A DNA stretch of 40,176 bases from an uncultured Flavobacteriales bacterium (GCA_913041085.1 CAJWHN010000006.1:1-40176), one strand, 5' to 3'; shown: positions 1 through 8,020, counted from the first letter of the stretch. Made by a program: numbers and translations. The notes: generated by a model from the sequence alone, not told the origin.

Positions 1-215
1 AAGGTTCATCTGCTCTCATCCCGACTACATTTTTACTCCATTTTCTAAATGTTTTTTAAAAAATTCTAAAACTTAATAATGTTTTAAAGTTCGTCACTAT
101 CTGTAAAAGTATCGAAACTAACTTTTGTTGATTAAATTAATGGAATGGATTTCATATCTAATCTCTTATTATTTTAGAATTATTGAGCTTAAAAATTAGT
201 ATAGTAGGTTAAAAA
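1..215. other. Left-edge intergenic stretch, unassigned
   Basis: No complete gene is visible. Plus-strand frame 2 stays open from the edge to a TAA at 74-76, and a minus-strand ATG at 19-17 could begin a gene running off the left edge (first residues MRADEP). Neither piece is long enough to recognise. The rest is AT-rich and carries no hairpin or promoter that I trust. Confidence 0.3.
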
Positions 216-833
216 TTAAGGATTATAACGTTTTATGCTACAACCAATAGCTTTTGTTTTTGAAACTTCAATTTCTTTATCAGCAACTAAAAATCTTATT
301 GCATCTTTTAAATAAAATTCTTTAACCCCAGCTGCAGATTCATAATTATCATCTATTGCACCTTTGTATACTAATTTACTGAATTCATCAAACATAAATA
401 TGTGGGGTGTTGTTTTTGCACCTAGGACATTTGCAAGTTCACTTTGCTCATCCAATAAATATTCAAAAGTATATCCCTTTTTTTTGGCATGTGTTTGCAT
501 AGCTTTAAATGAGTCAACCCCGTCTCTTCTATTGTGATTAGAATTGATGTAAAGCATATCCAAATTATATCTTTGACATAAATTTTCAATAATTTTATAG
601 CGGTCTTCCCAAGCTTCAACAAATGGACAACTATTACTTGTAAAAATGATAATTAAACCATCATTATTTAAATGTTGTGAAACTCTATGTTCTTTTCCAT
701 AAATGGACATCATTGGGTGATCAATGTGAGACGTAGGAAAAACTTCACCAATTTCAATTGATTGAATGACTTGACTGTATGATGCATTGAATAACATCAA
801 ATTCAAGCTTAATAAAAAAATTATCTTTTTCAT
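216..833 (-). CDS. Secreted thioredoxin-like protein of the PRX_like1 type
   Basis: The 205-residue product opens with a signal peptide (about residues 1-20, ending ASYSQ), so it should act in the periplasm. The core is a thioredoxin fold with SNSCPFVEAWEDR at about 66-78 and a cis-proline loop TTPHIF at about 141-146. The CPFV..WEDR pattern matches the peroxiredoxin-like PRX_like1 subgroup (usually CNHCPYVKA..DR), which keeps one clear active-site cysteine (Cys69) and not a CxxC. A thiol-dependent redox role is known for the fold, but the substrate is unknown. It is a single gene on the minus strand and no partner is evident. The family call is fairly sure; the reaction is not. Confidence 0.75.
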   Translation of the reverse strand: MKKIIFLLSLNLMLFNASYSQVIQSIEIGEVFPTSHIDHPMMSIYGKEHRVSQHLNNDGLIIIFTSNSCPFVEAWEDRYKIIENLCQRYNLDMLYINSNHNRRDGVDSFKAMQTHAKKKGYTFEYLLDEQSELANVLGAKTTPHIFMFDEFSKLVYKGAIDDNYESAAGVKEFYLKDAIRFLVADKEIEVSKTKAIGCSIKRYNP

Positions 834-957
834 AATTACAAATTAACAATATTTTTTTAATAATAAGGTTTTTAAATTTTTTAGTAAAATTAAATATATT
901 TTCAGGACAAGATGTTATAATTTAGTTTAATTACATTTTATAAGTTAAAATTGTTTT

Positions 958-1126
958 ATGAAGAATCTTTTAATCTTTTTTTCAATATTATCGTTTTTTG
1001 TTTGTAGCAAAAAAGATGAAGATATCTCATCACTAAATATTTCAAATCAAATCGATTCAAATGACATTGACTTAACTGGAATTAGGATACTACTTTATAG
1101 GCACAAGTACTTTTAAAGCTAAATAG
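958..1126 (+). pseudogene. Small lipoprotein, probably frameshifted
   Basis: ATG at 958 begins an open frame of 52 codons that ends in TAA at 1114-1116. Residues 1-16 form a lipoprotein signal (MKNLLIFFSILSFFVC, then SKKDED), so it would be a membrane lipoprotein. The last residues in this frame (GIRILLYRHKYF) look unlike a folded protein end. Shifting by one base near 1078 gives ELGYYFIGTSTFKAK and a TAG at 1124-1126, which reads more naturally. I infer a one-base frameshift, or a sequencing error, in the stretch ACTGGAATTAGG. It could also be an intact 52-residue lipoprotein. No family is recognised. Confidence 0.4.
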
Positions 1127-1153
1127 TTAAATCAATTAAAACCTTAATGTTAT

Positions 1154-1552
1154 TTATTGAGATGATTTGCAATTTTCATTTTCACACTTATTGAATTTTA
1201 AATTGTAAAAGTGAAGTGCAACAACAGTTAAGGCAGGTATATAAATGAAATACTTTGGAACTATTGATAAACTGAAAGAATGTTCAAGAGTTGCAAATAG
1301 TAAAACAACCCAAGCTATCCAAAAGAAAACGTTTAGCCAAGGCTTTGTTGGTTTTCTAGTTGTAAAATAAATAGCTACGAATGAAATGATTAAAAATAGA
1401 TAGTCTATCATTAGCCACCAAATAGGTGCGTTAGAACAACAAGTTGCAGAACATGCCTTAGCAATAAATATAAAGGGGGTTCCTATACAATGAATCATAC
1501 ACAATGAACTTGAAATGATTCCTATTTTATCGTAATGTAATTCTAATCTCAT
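1154..1552 (-). CDS. MerC-family small membrane protein
   Basis: The protein is 132 residues from the ATG at 1552-1550. It has four hydrophobic segments and, in the first, SSLCMIHCIGTP, the Cys-x-x-x-Cys-type motif typical of MerC-domain proteins. A second cysteine cluster (CSATCCSN) and a Cys-rich tail (KCENENCKSSQ) suggest metal or thiol chemistry. MerC is known as an inner-membrane mercury uptake protein, but no merA, merR or merT lies nearby, so another metal is possible. The open frame extends upstream to a TTG at 1579, but that codon lies inside the promoter -7 element and palindrome, so I prefer the ATG. Confidence 0.75.
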   Translation of the reverse strand: MRLELHYDKIGIISSSLCMIHCIGTPFIFIAKACSATCCSNAPIWWLMIDYLFLIISFVAIYFTTRKPTKPWLNVFFWIAWVVLLFATLEHSFSLSIVPKYFIYIPALTVVALHFYNLKFNKCENENCKSSQ

Positions 1553-1564
1553 TTTTATTAATGC

Positions 1565-1604
1565 GCAACAATGTTGCAAACATAAAAATATTTTTTGAAT
1601 ACAA
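1565..1604 (-). promoter_or_regulatory. merC-like gene promoter with overlapping palindromic operator
   Basis: On the minus strand a -33 TTG (1604-1602) is followed 17 bases later by TATGTTTG (1584-1577), a perfect TAnnTTTG -7 element. Overlapping its end is the perfect 13-bp palindrome GCAACAATGTTGC (1565-1577), placed where the start site should be and 12 bases before the ATG. This layout suits a repressor. A Fur/Zur-type metal regulator is a guess from the gene it precedes. Confidence 0.6.
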
Positions 1605-1616
1605 ATCGATATAAAT

Positions 1617-1647
1617 TTGTGTTTGGCTGTATCATAAATTATTTTTG
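1617..1647 (+). promoter_or_regulatory. Bacteroidota-type promoter for the CNNM/CBS gene
   Basis: TTG at 1617-1619 is followed after 20 bases by TATTTTTG at 1640-1647, matching TTG-N17-23-TAnnTTTG. The predicted start lies about 10 bases before the ATG at 1665, giving a very short leader. It is back to back with the merC-like promoter and overlaps its upstream neighbourhood. Confidence 0.5.
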
Positions 1648-1664
1648 TATTATTATATTCAACA

Positions 1665-2690
1665 ATGAGTGCATTATTTTTTTATCTCTTTATTGCTTTA
1701 TTTGTATCGTTTGTATGCTCATTAGCAGAAGCAGTACTATTATCCGTCCCTCAATCTTACTTAGCCACTATCAAGGATAAGTACCTTTGGGCTGATTCTT
1801 TTTTGAATTTCAAACAAAACATTGACAAGCCTTTATCGGCCATATTAGCTTTGAATACCATAGCACATACAATAGGAGCAGCAGGAGTAGGAGCAGAAGC
1901 TAGTAAACTCTTTGGTCATACTTCTTTAGGAGTAGTATCAGCAATTCTAACCTTATTGATACTTATCTTTTCTGAGATAATTCCCAAAACACTTGGAGCA
2001 CTTTATTGTAAGAGTTTATCAAAATTGACTTTTTATTCTATCAAGTTTATGATGATTTTGACTTATCCTTTAGTATTTATTTCAATTAGAATTACACAAC
2101 TATTTGCTAAGAAAAAAAATCAAATTATCTCCAGAGAAGAGTTATCTGCAATGGCAAATTTAGGATACGACGAAGGAGTTTTTTCAAAAGATGAAAATAG
2201 GATCATTCAGAATATATTAAACCTAAAAAAGATTAAAGTTTCCGAAATTTTAACGCCTAGAGTAGTGGTTGTTTCTGCTGACGAGAACTTAACAATAGAT
2301 GGTTTTAAATCTCAAAAACAGTTTTTAAATTATTCTCGTATTCCACTTTTCTCTAATCAAAATGAAAAAATTACTGGCTATATTTTATTACAAGACGTCT
2401 TAAAAAATAATTCGGATAATAAAAATGTAAAAACTTCTTTAAAGGAATTTAAACGAGATATCTTAACCGTACCCAACACCATTAACTTATTTGTACTATT
2501 TAATCGCTTAGTAGAAAAAAAAGAACATATTTCTGTTGTTGTAGATGAGTATGGAGGACTTGATGGCATCATAACAATGGAAGATGTTATTGAAACTTTT
2601 CTTGGACTAGAAATAATGGACGAAAGCGATCAGGTTATCGATATGCAAAAGTATGCCAAGCAAAAATGGCTAAAAAAGAATGTAAAATAA
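1665..2690 (+). CDS. CNNM/DUF21 transmembrane protein with CBS pair (short CorB/HlyC-like)
   Basis: Residues 1-150 form the CNNM (DUF21) membrane domain with the hallmark SEIIPKTLG at about 103-111. Residues about 150-330 form an acidic linker (SREELSAMA..GVFSKDENRII) and a CBS-domain pair containing EILTPRVVVV and VVDEYGGLDGIITMEDVIE. Family members are linked to magnesium or cobalt efflux and homeostasis in the inner membrane. At 341 residues it lacks the C-terminal CorC_HlyC domain of the usual form of about 420-440 residues. It ends just after the second CBS motif, and no remnant follows. It is followed 22 bases later by a small membrane protein, probably in the same transcript. Confidence 0.85.
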   Translation: MSALFFYLFIALFVSFVCSLAEAVLLSVPQSYLATIKDKYLWADSFLNFKQNIDKPLSAILALNTIAHTIGAAGVGAEASKLFGHTSLGVVSAILTLLILIFSEIIPKTLGALYCKSLSKLTFYSIKFMMILTYPLVFISIRITQLFAKKKNQIISREELSAMANLGYDEGVFSKDENRIIQNILNLKKIKVSEILTPRVVVVSADENLTIDGFKSQKQFLNYSRIPLFSNQNEKITGYILLQDVLKNNSDNKNVKTSLKEFKRDILTVPNTINLFVLFNRLVEKKEHISVVVDEYGGLDGIITMEDVIETFLGLEIMDESDQVIDMQKYAKQKWLKKNVK

Positions 2691-2712
2691 CTATATAATT
2701 AATAAATTTAAA

Positions 2713-2931
2713 ATGGACACTCAACTTATATTGACATTAATTCTACTTGTTATCGAATTGATAGCCTTTGCATGGCTAATTAATGATTTAAATAAATCTA
2801 AAAAGAAACAGGATAAGATTATTGAATTGGAAAATCAAATCTTAAATCTTGAAGGTTCTATATTGGAGCAAGAACAAAATATTATTTTCGAGATAAAAGA
2901 ATTGAAAGGAATACTCAATAATCAACAATAG
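2713..2931 (+). CDS. Small single-pass membrane protein with coiled coil
   Basis: The 72-residue product has one membrane segment (about residues 4-24) followed by a lysine-rich stretch (NKSKKKQDK), predicting an N-out, C-in orientation. It then has a heptad-like coiled coil (IIELENQILNLEGSILEQEQ) to the end. I do not recognise the family. The 22-base gap to the upstream CNNM gene suggests co-transcription and perhaps an accessory role, which is inference from position only. Confidence 0.6.
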   Translation: MDTQLILTLILLVIELIAFAWLINDLNKSKKKQDKIIELENQILNLEGSILEQEQNIIFEIKELKGILNNQQ

Positions 2932-3013
2932 CCCAAATTTATTTTGCTTCAGAATTTAAATATAGTAAAAATAAAACCCCTTATTGTTAACGCACTCAAT
3001 TCAGTCCACAAAA

Positions 3014-3021
3014 TAATTTTG
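3014..3021 (+). promoter_or_regulatory. -7 element before the PhzF-like gene
   Basis: TAATTTTG matches TAnnTTTG and sits 12 bases before the ATG at 3034. The nearest TTG upstream (2984-2986) is 27 bases away, longer than usual, so only the -7 half is convincing. Confidence 0.35.
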
Positions 3022-3033
3022 TTTATTTGCTAA

Positions 3034-3819
3034 ATGCAATACCAAATTTTTCAAGTTGATGCTTTTGCTAATGAGGTGTTTAAGGGCAATCCCGCTTGTG
3101 TGGTTTCTTTAAAAAAATGGTTGCCTGATGATATTTTGTTACAAATTGCGAAAGAAAATGCAGTTGCCGAAACAGCCTTTTTTATTCAAGAAGGAGATGT
3201 ATTTCATTTGAGGTGGTTTACACCTGATTTAGAAATGGATTTATGTGGTCATGCTACTTTAGCAACAGCACATGCCATTAAATCCGAATTAAATTATTCG
3301 TCAGATAAAATATATTTTAAAACACTTAGTGGTAATTTATTTGTGTCTTTTGATGATGATTTTTACTATTTAAATTTTCCATCTAGAAAAGCGGATAAAA
3401 CAATTCTTCCACAAGAGATAAAATCTGCATTAAATATTCAACCCAAAGAAGTGTATAAGTCAAGGGATTATATGCTAGTTTACGATAATGAAGAAGAAAT
3501 ACATAACATACAAATTGACAGACCTATTTTTGATAAAATAAATCTAGGTACTGGTGGAGTTATTGTTACGGCCAAAGGAAATATTTCCGACTTTGTTTCT
3601 CGTTTTTTTACGCCTCAAGCTACCATATTAGAAGACCCTGTTACAGGCTCTGCACATTGTACGCTAATACCTTTTTGGTCGGAATTACTTTCTAAAAAAC
3701 AATTAACGGCTTTACAGATTTCTGAAAGGGGAGGAGTATTATCTTGTGAAAATAATGGTGATAGAGTTTTAATTGGTGGTCAAGCAGTGGTATTTTCAAA
3801 GGGTTGGTTCACTATTTAA
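3034..3819 (+). CDS. PhzF-family isomerase/epimerase-like protein
   Basis: The 261-residue product has the diaminopimelate-epimerase-like fold signature of PhzF proteins. It contains FKGNPACVV (about 16-24), AVAETAFF with the catalytic-type glutamate at about 46, DLCGHATLATAHA (about 69-81) and DPVTGSAHCTL (about 201-211). In phenazine makers PhzF isomerises trans-2,3-dihydro-3-hydroxyanthranilate. Here no other phenazine gene is present, so this is one of the many stand-alone homologues whose substrate is unknown. It is cytoplasmic, with no signal peptide. The next gene has its own promoter just past the stop. Confidence 0.88.
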   Translation: MQYQIFQVDAFANEVFKGNPACVVSLKKWLPDDILLQIAKENAVAETAFFIQEGDVFHLRWFTPDLEMDLCGHATLATAHAIKSELNYSSDKIYFKTLSGNLFVSFDDDFYYLNFPSRKADKTILPQEIKSALNIQPKEVYKSRDYMLVYDNEEEIHNIQIDRPIFDKINLGTGGVIVTAKGNISDFVSRFFTPQATILEDPVTGSAHCTLIPFWSELLSKKQLTALQISERGGVLSCENNGDRVLIGGQAVVFSKGWFTI

Positions 3820-3830
3820 AGTGCTTTTAT

Positions 3831-3838
3831 TATCTTTG
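3831..3838 (+). promoter_or_regulatory. -7 element deciding the start of the next lipoprotein
   Basis: TATCTTTG matches TAnnTTTG and lies 16 bases before ATG 3855. It excludes translation from the TTG at 3804 that opens the longer reading frame, because that codon would lie upstream of transcription. A possible -33 TTG is at 3804-3806 (24-base spacing). Confidence 0.45.
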
Positions 3839-3854
3839 CTACTCAAATACATTT

Positions 3855-4247
3855 ATGATGAAAAATATTTTCTTATTAACACTGACTTCTTTTATTTTAC
3901 TTACTGTTGCTTGCGAAAAATCTGAGGATATTGGCACAGAAATTATTAGCAATGATGCTATAGAATTACGTTCTGAACTTCAAGATGAAGGATACATTGA
4001 AACAATTGTTGATTCCATCAATAAACAAGAATGTTATTTTGAGGAGTGGAAAAAAACAGTTTTGACTCCTGTATCAGGCTTAATAGAGTTTTATGATACT
4101 GATAGCAATTGGGTTGCTACAATTGATTTTGGTTCAGGAGAATGTGACCAATGGGCTACAAAAACTTGGGATGTAAATTTTTTTCCAGATAGTCCTGAAG
4201 GTGAAGAAAAATTTTCTGTCTTTTCATTCTACAAAAAAGAAAAGTAA
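3855..4247 (+). CDS. Small hypothetical lipoprotein
   Basis: From ATG 3855 (a second ATG follows at 3858) the product is 130 residues. It begins MMKNIFLLTLTSFILLTVAC, a lipoprotein signal with the lipid-accepting Cys at about 20, followed by an acidic stretch (EKSEDIGTEI). The mature part has three further cysteines, the phrase SGLIEFYDTDSNWVATIDFG and a repeated Trp-rich region, giving a small beta-rich fold. It is probably anchored in the envelope. No family is recognised and no function can be assigned. Confidence 0.7.
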   Translation: MMKNIFLLTLTSFILLTVACEKSEDIGTEIISNDAIELRSELQDEGYIETIVDSINKQECYFEEWKKTVLTPVSGLIEFYDTDSNWVATIDFGSGECDQWATKTWDVNFFPDSPEGEEKFSVFSFYKKEK

Positions 4248-4359
4248 ACAACCTATACCACATTTTTTAAAAAGTGAGCTTCACAAGGTTATTTTTTTGA
4301 AATTTAATCTAATTAAAATTCAACTCTATATTTTGTGTTCTTACAACAAAAAATTACTT

Positions 4360-4383
4360 TATTTTTGCAACCATTAAAGTTGC
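4360..4383 (+). promoter_or_regulatory. -7 element with adjoining inverted repeat before the VTT gene
   Basis: TATTTTTG (4360-4367) matches TAnnTTTG. It runs into an inverted repeat GCAAC-N7-GTTGC (4367-4371 and 4379-4383) in the predicted initiation region. The leader to ATG 4432 is about 55 bases. A -33 TTG at 4333-4335 has a long 24-base spacing. Confidence 0.35.
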
Positions 4384-4431
4384 GTAGGATTTTTTGCGAT
4401 TTTATTTTAATAGTTCAGGGTGTAATTTTAA

Positions 4432-5055
4432 ATGATAAACAACACTTCAAATAGTAAATTAGGTAAGCGTCTCAGCTTAATGAATCGTTATTTTAAAATA
4501 ACGCAATTTTATTCTTTCATTAAGAGCACTGCTTTTAAAGGAGCAATTGTTGCGCTTATTTTTATTTTACTGTTATTATTTGTTGATACCTTTGTTGTTG
4601 ATATAGGCTCTTTACTTACCAATCTAGTTGAGACATGTTCTCCATTTGTTATTTTTTCAGTTTTTTTAATATCGGAGTCATTTTTAGGTTTAATACCTCC
4701 AGAAATATTCATTGCATGGGCGTCTAAATCCTCTCACTCTTTTTTAAATCTATTCCTTTTATCTACCATTTCATATATTGGTGGTATTATCTCTTACTTC
4801 ATTGGTAGTAGACTATTTCTAATTCCAGCTGTCAAAGATCATATCGAACATAAAATTGCCAAGCACATTGTTAATTTAAGAAAGTGGGGTGGTATCTTTG
4901 TTTTCCTTGGTGCAGTTTCTCCTCTTCCTCATTCAATAGTTAGTATGGCTTGTGGGCTTATTAAGTATAATTTCAAACACTATTTATTGTGGTCCTTATT
5001 TAGATTTGCAAGATTCATTGTTTATGCTCTAGTCATCTTTCAAGTTTTTGATTAA
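4432..5055 (+). CDS. VTT/DedA-family (YqaA-like) membrane protein
   Basis: The 207-residue product has about five hydrophobic segments after a 35-residue polar N-terminus. The region SESFLGLIPPEIFIAWAS and the glycine-rich helix SYIGGIISYFIGSRLF are typical of the VTT (SNARE-associated) domain. The later block FLGAVSPLPHSIVSMACGLI carries the conserved proline/serine/glycine pattern. Relatives move or flip lipids and affect membrane homeostasis in the inner membrane. The specific substrate cannot be read from the sequence. It stands alone with its own promoter. Confidence 0.75.
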   Translation: MINNTSNSKLGKRLSLMNRYFKITQFYSFIKSTAFKGAIVALIFILLLLFVDTFVVDIGSLLTNLVETCSPFVIFSVFLISESFLGLIPPEIFIAWASKSSHSFLNLFLLSTISYIGGIISYFIGSRLFLIPAVKDHIEHKIAKHIVNLRKWGGIFVFLGAVSPLPHSIVSMACGLIKYNFKHYLLWSLFRFARFIVYALVIFQVFD

Positions 5056-5089
5056 ATATCTATAATTTTTTTATAAATTTATTTTTAAC

Positions 5090-5110
5090 AAAGTGTTAAT
5101 AATACACTTT
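5090..5110 (+). repeat. Perfect inverted repeat downstream of the VTT gene
   Basis: AAAGTGT (5090-5096) and ACACTTT (5104-5110) form a 7-bp stem with a 7-base loop, 34 bases after the stop codon. There is only a short T-run after it, so it is at best a weak terminator. Confidence 0.35.
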
Positions 5111-5185
5111 TCAAAACGTCAATTATGTATATATTTTTAATAAAAAAAATTATGCGTTTAAGAATCTAACTATTACTAAATTTTA

Positions 5186-5293
5186 ATGGATAATAATTCT
5201 TATGGGCAAGGTAGAAGTAGTAAAGACTATCAGGTTTCTGCTAAAATTGTTTTTTATTTCACCTTTGTAATGCTTTTTATACTTTTTCTATAA
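5186..5293 (+). CDS. Possible 35-residue membrane microprotein
   Basis: An ATG at 5186 opens 35 codons ending in TAA at 5291-5293, between two larger genes. The N-terminal 18 residues are polar (MDNNSYGQGRSSKDYQ). The rest is one hydrophobic segment (AKIVFYFTFVMLFILFL), which fits a single-pass tail-anchored protein. No -7 motif or clear ribosome site supports it, and open frames of this size occur by chance in AT-rich DNA. The clean polar/hydrophobic split is the only argument. Confidence 0.35.
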   Translation: MDNNSYGQGRSSKDYQVSAKIVFYFTFVMLFILFL

Positions 5294-5323
5294 TCAAAAA
5301 GGGTTTTTATAAATAAAGTATAG

Positions 5324-8020
5324 CTAGTTTATTACAATTTTACTCCTGTTTTTATTGTTTTGAGATTTTATTTCTAAAATATAGACTCCGCTTGAGAGCT
5401 CATCTTTTCTTACGTTCAATTTTCTTTTATCTACATTTTTATACTCTCTTACTTTTCTTCCTTTTGTATCTATGATATAAATCTGTAAAATATTGCTTTG
5501 AAACTCTGATAAGTCTAATATGGCTTGATTTTTAAATGGGTTTGGATAAAGATTCATACTAATTTCTTTATATGTTTCCTTAATATCAACTTTAGATTGA
5601 AAACTTATATCGTTTGATAGTATAGAACAGCTATTAGTTGTAATTTGTAATTGATATATTCCACTAGTTGGTTGAATCAAAATACTATCTGTAGAAAATG
5701 GTATGCCGTTTTGATACCATTGATACAAATAAAAGTTATTTGATGACATCACATCGGAATAAATATTATTCTTGTCAGAATATATCGAAGCTGATATGAT
5801 ATCCTCGCATTTTTCGAAGTTAGCCTTAAATTCTTGGTAGTCGTTTAAATTAACAAATAGATTACCTTCTTCAGAAATTATGTTATCATCTAAGTCGGTC
5901 CAATGGGTAAAGGTGTAGCCGCTGTCTGCAATAGCAGTAAGACTGATTTCACAACCGTTATAGTAGACACCTTCCCAAGGAAAGTTTTGCAAGGACAAGG
6001 TGTTTAAATCAATTCGTCCTGAATTACTTGGAAATACATCTAAACTGACATCTACCATACCTTCAAGGTTTAAAGTATTGTCTAAAAAGTATCGTGCTGT
6101 ACTCACTCTATTTGAATAATAACTCAAGATGTTATTTATGCTATTTTCCCAAGCTGGCATAGAGCTTATAGTACCGTTCATATTATTAGAGTTTTCCCAC
6201 CTTTCAATATGTCTTGGCATAGCATTATACATATCGTTTTTAATAATGTTAGCTTTTTCTTCTGCATTTTCAAGAGATAGCGTAGTGTTTATCAAATCTG
6301 CATACCTATTGCTGAATTGGCACCTGAACTCTTGATTTTGCAATACCTGATTAAAAATTTGCGAGTGATTATTGACATAGGCTGGGTTTATAGCATATGC
6401 TAAGTAGTTATCATAATAACTTTGCCCAAAGTATCCTAGCGCTCCATCTGTATCATACAATACATAACTCCATTTACCATTTTCTGTTTGAGGTCTCCAT
6501 AGTTTGATATTATTAGCACCCCATGCAATTCCTAACCAATCCATATTTTGAATAAAGGTTTGAATGATGAAGTAATCCATATAGTTATCTATATTCCACA
6601 AGGATGAAAAAAGCTCATAAAATCCATCGCTTTCAGGGTCTTCATTCATTATTGAGAAATAGGTATTGTTTGCATTGAAATCACTTCCTGTTAGTACACC
6701 AAAAGAGTTTAATAAATCAATACTATCGGAATTGAAACCATAATTATCTTCGATGTAATGCTCATCAATTTTTTCTCTTATTCCATATACTCCCCAGTAT
6801 TCTCCATTTAAATAGGCTATACAAGGGTGATAAGCCATATAATTAACATTTGTTTCAGCGGCAATTTTTGAAATTAAAGCATCTTGTATTTTATCTGTCC
6901 ACGTATGTTGTCCACCATTTCTCAAATTGAAATTGTTGTAGCTTTCAATGTGGCTTTTAGAAGGTATAATTGCCTCTTCGAGTCTTCCTGTGTACTTAGA
7001 CTTGAAATCCAATCTGAATGATTTTTGTGGTTCTGCTCTGGACCAACCTCCATGTATTTCTAAATCGATACTTTCTTCAGCTTTTTTAGACTTATTTTCG
7101 TCAAAATATTCTATTCTAGAAAATCGAGACCAAGGCTGCCAAAAATTACTTCCGTAGTAGGGATAATCTACACTAGGGTTAGCACCAGAAACGTATATAC
7201 CACTTTCTTCACTCCACAAGTTAATAGGGTCTGTATGAATTGAAAATACTGGCAGTTGATGGTTGTCTTCTTCAAAAATGAAAGTTCTGTCATTTAGTTT
7301 AGAGGGTAGTTTATTAGAAGAAAATGACCGAAAGGATAGTATGGTATTTTCATTTATGTTGATAGCTTGTGTATAGGGTATATCATTTATTGTTGGTATG
7401 CTTCCGTCAGTAGTATAGAATACAATTGTATTTGCTTGAGGTTCTATTATAATAGTTTGCTCATTATCATACCAGCCTGATTCGATATTCAAACTTGCTT
7501 CGCTAGTTATGCCTAAAAAACAAATACTTGGAGCATTGGTAGAGTTTGGAGTTGTAATATCGAAATAGCACCATTGATTTGAGCCGTCAGGATATTTGCC
7601 CATAGAAAGACCAAAATATAAATCGCTTGTGATAAATGTACTATCTATAATTTCGCTACCATTATATAAGGCGATATATTCAGAAGGTGAGAGCTTGAAA
7701 TTAGTGTGGTAAAATTCGTTTAGGCCGTCATTAAATTGTGTATTCTTTCCAGAGGCAAAGAAAGTAATGCGTTGGTAGGGCATCAAGAGAATATCAGGTA
7801 GCGGCCATTTTTCGAGTTCATTTAAATTATCAGTTAAATAAAAACCAGATAAATTCTCAGCTTGATTGCTATTGTTATAAATCTCTATCCAGTCACTTTC
7901 TATATTGTTTTCATCGTATATGCCTTTGTGGGCTGAAAACTCATTAATAACGACTTGGGAATAGGAATTACCATAAATTATTAGTGATAATAATATTAAG
8001 AATCTTTTCAGTATAAGCAT
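5324..8020 (-). CDS. CotH-type secreted protein with lamin-tail domain and T9SS type A signal
   Basis: The 898-residue product has these parts: signal peptide (1-21, ending NSYSQ), lamin-tail domain (about 22-150, VVINEFSAHKG..DWIEIYNNS), a chitobiase C-terminal-like domain (about 180-245, IVFYTTDGSIPT), and a CotH region (about 310-650). The CotH region contains LEIHGGWSRAEPQKSFRLDF, REKIDEHYI and YDTDGALGYF. Then come an InlB-B-repeat-like segment (about 665-735, GYTFTHWTD) and a type A sorting domain (about 815-898, NLYPNPFKNQA). CotH proteins are atypical kinases in spore coats; here the protein is exported by T9SS and held on or released from the surface. It starts directly after the stop of the upstream gene, so translation is probably coupled. 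Confidence 0.88.
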   Translation of the reverse strand: MLILKRFLILLSLIIYGNSYSQVVINEFSAHKGIYDENNIESDWIEIYNNSNQAENLSGFYLTDNLNELEKWPLPDILLMPYQRITFFASGKNTQFNDGLNEFYHTNFKLSPSEYIALYNGSEIIDSTFITSDLYFGLSMGKYPDGSNQWCYFDITTPNSTNAPSICFLGITSEASLNIESGWYDNEQTIIIEPQANTIVFYTTDGSIPTINDIPYTQAININENTILSFRSFSSNKLPSKLNDRTFIFEEDNHQLPVFSIHTDPINLWSEESGIYVSGANPSVDYPYYGSNFWQPWSRFSRIEYFDENKSKKAEESIDLEIHGGWSRAEPQKSFRLDFKSKYTGRLEEAIIPSKSHIESYNNFNLRNGGQHTWTDKIQDALISKIAAETNVNYMAYHPCIAYLNGEYWGVYGIREKIDEHYIEDNYGFNSDSIDLLNSFGVLTGSDFNANNTYFSIMNEDPESDGFYELFSSLWNIDNYMDYFIIQTFIQNMDWLGIAWGANNIKLWRPQTENGKWSYVLYDTDGALGYFGQSYYDNYLAYAINPAYVNNHSQIFNQVLQNQEFRCQFSNRYADLINTTLSLENAEEKANIIKNDMYNAMPRHIERWENSNNMNGTISSMPAWENSINNILSYYSNRVSTARYFLDNTLNLEGMVDVSLDVFPSNSGRIDLNTLSLQNFPWEGVYYNGCEISLTAIADSGYTFTHWTDLDDNIISEEGNLFVNLNDYQEFKANFEKCEDIISASIYSDKNNIYSDVMSSNNFYLYQWYQNGIPFSTDSILIQPTSGIYQLQITTNSCSILSNDISFQSKVDIKETYKEISMNLYPNPFKNQAILDLSEFQSNILQIYIIDTKGRKVREYKNVDKRKLNVRKDELSSGVYILEIKSQNNKNRSKIVIN

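Noticed and set aside
1-30. tRNA-like end at the left edge
   Set aside because: The stretch GGTTCATCTGCTC looked like a T-arm, but the stem halves do not pair and the T-loop pattern is wrong.
1553-1579. Upstream extension of the merC-like gene to a TTG start
   Set aside because: The TTG lies inside the -7 element and palindrome, so it would not be in the transcript. The ATG at 1552 also gives a more usual N-terminus.
3804-3854. Longer start for the small lipoprotein
   Set aside because: It overlaps the PhzF-like gene and lies upstream of a TAnnTTTG element. It would also place 17 residues ahead of the lipoprotein signal.
4251-4298. Terminator after the small lipoprotein
   Set aside because: AACCT and AGGTT pair across a long loop before a T-run, but the stem is only five pairs, so I do not call it.
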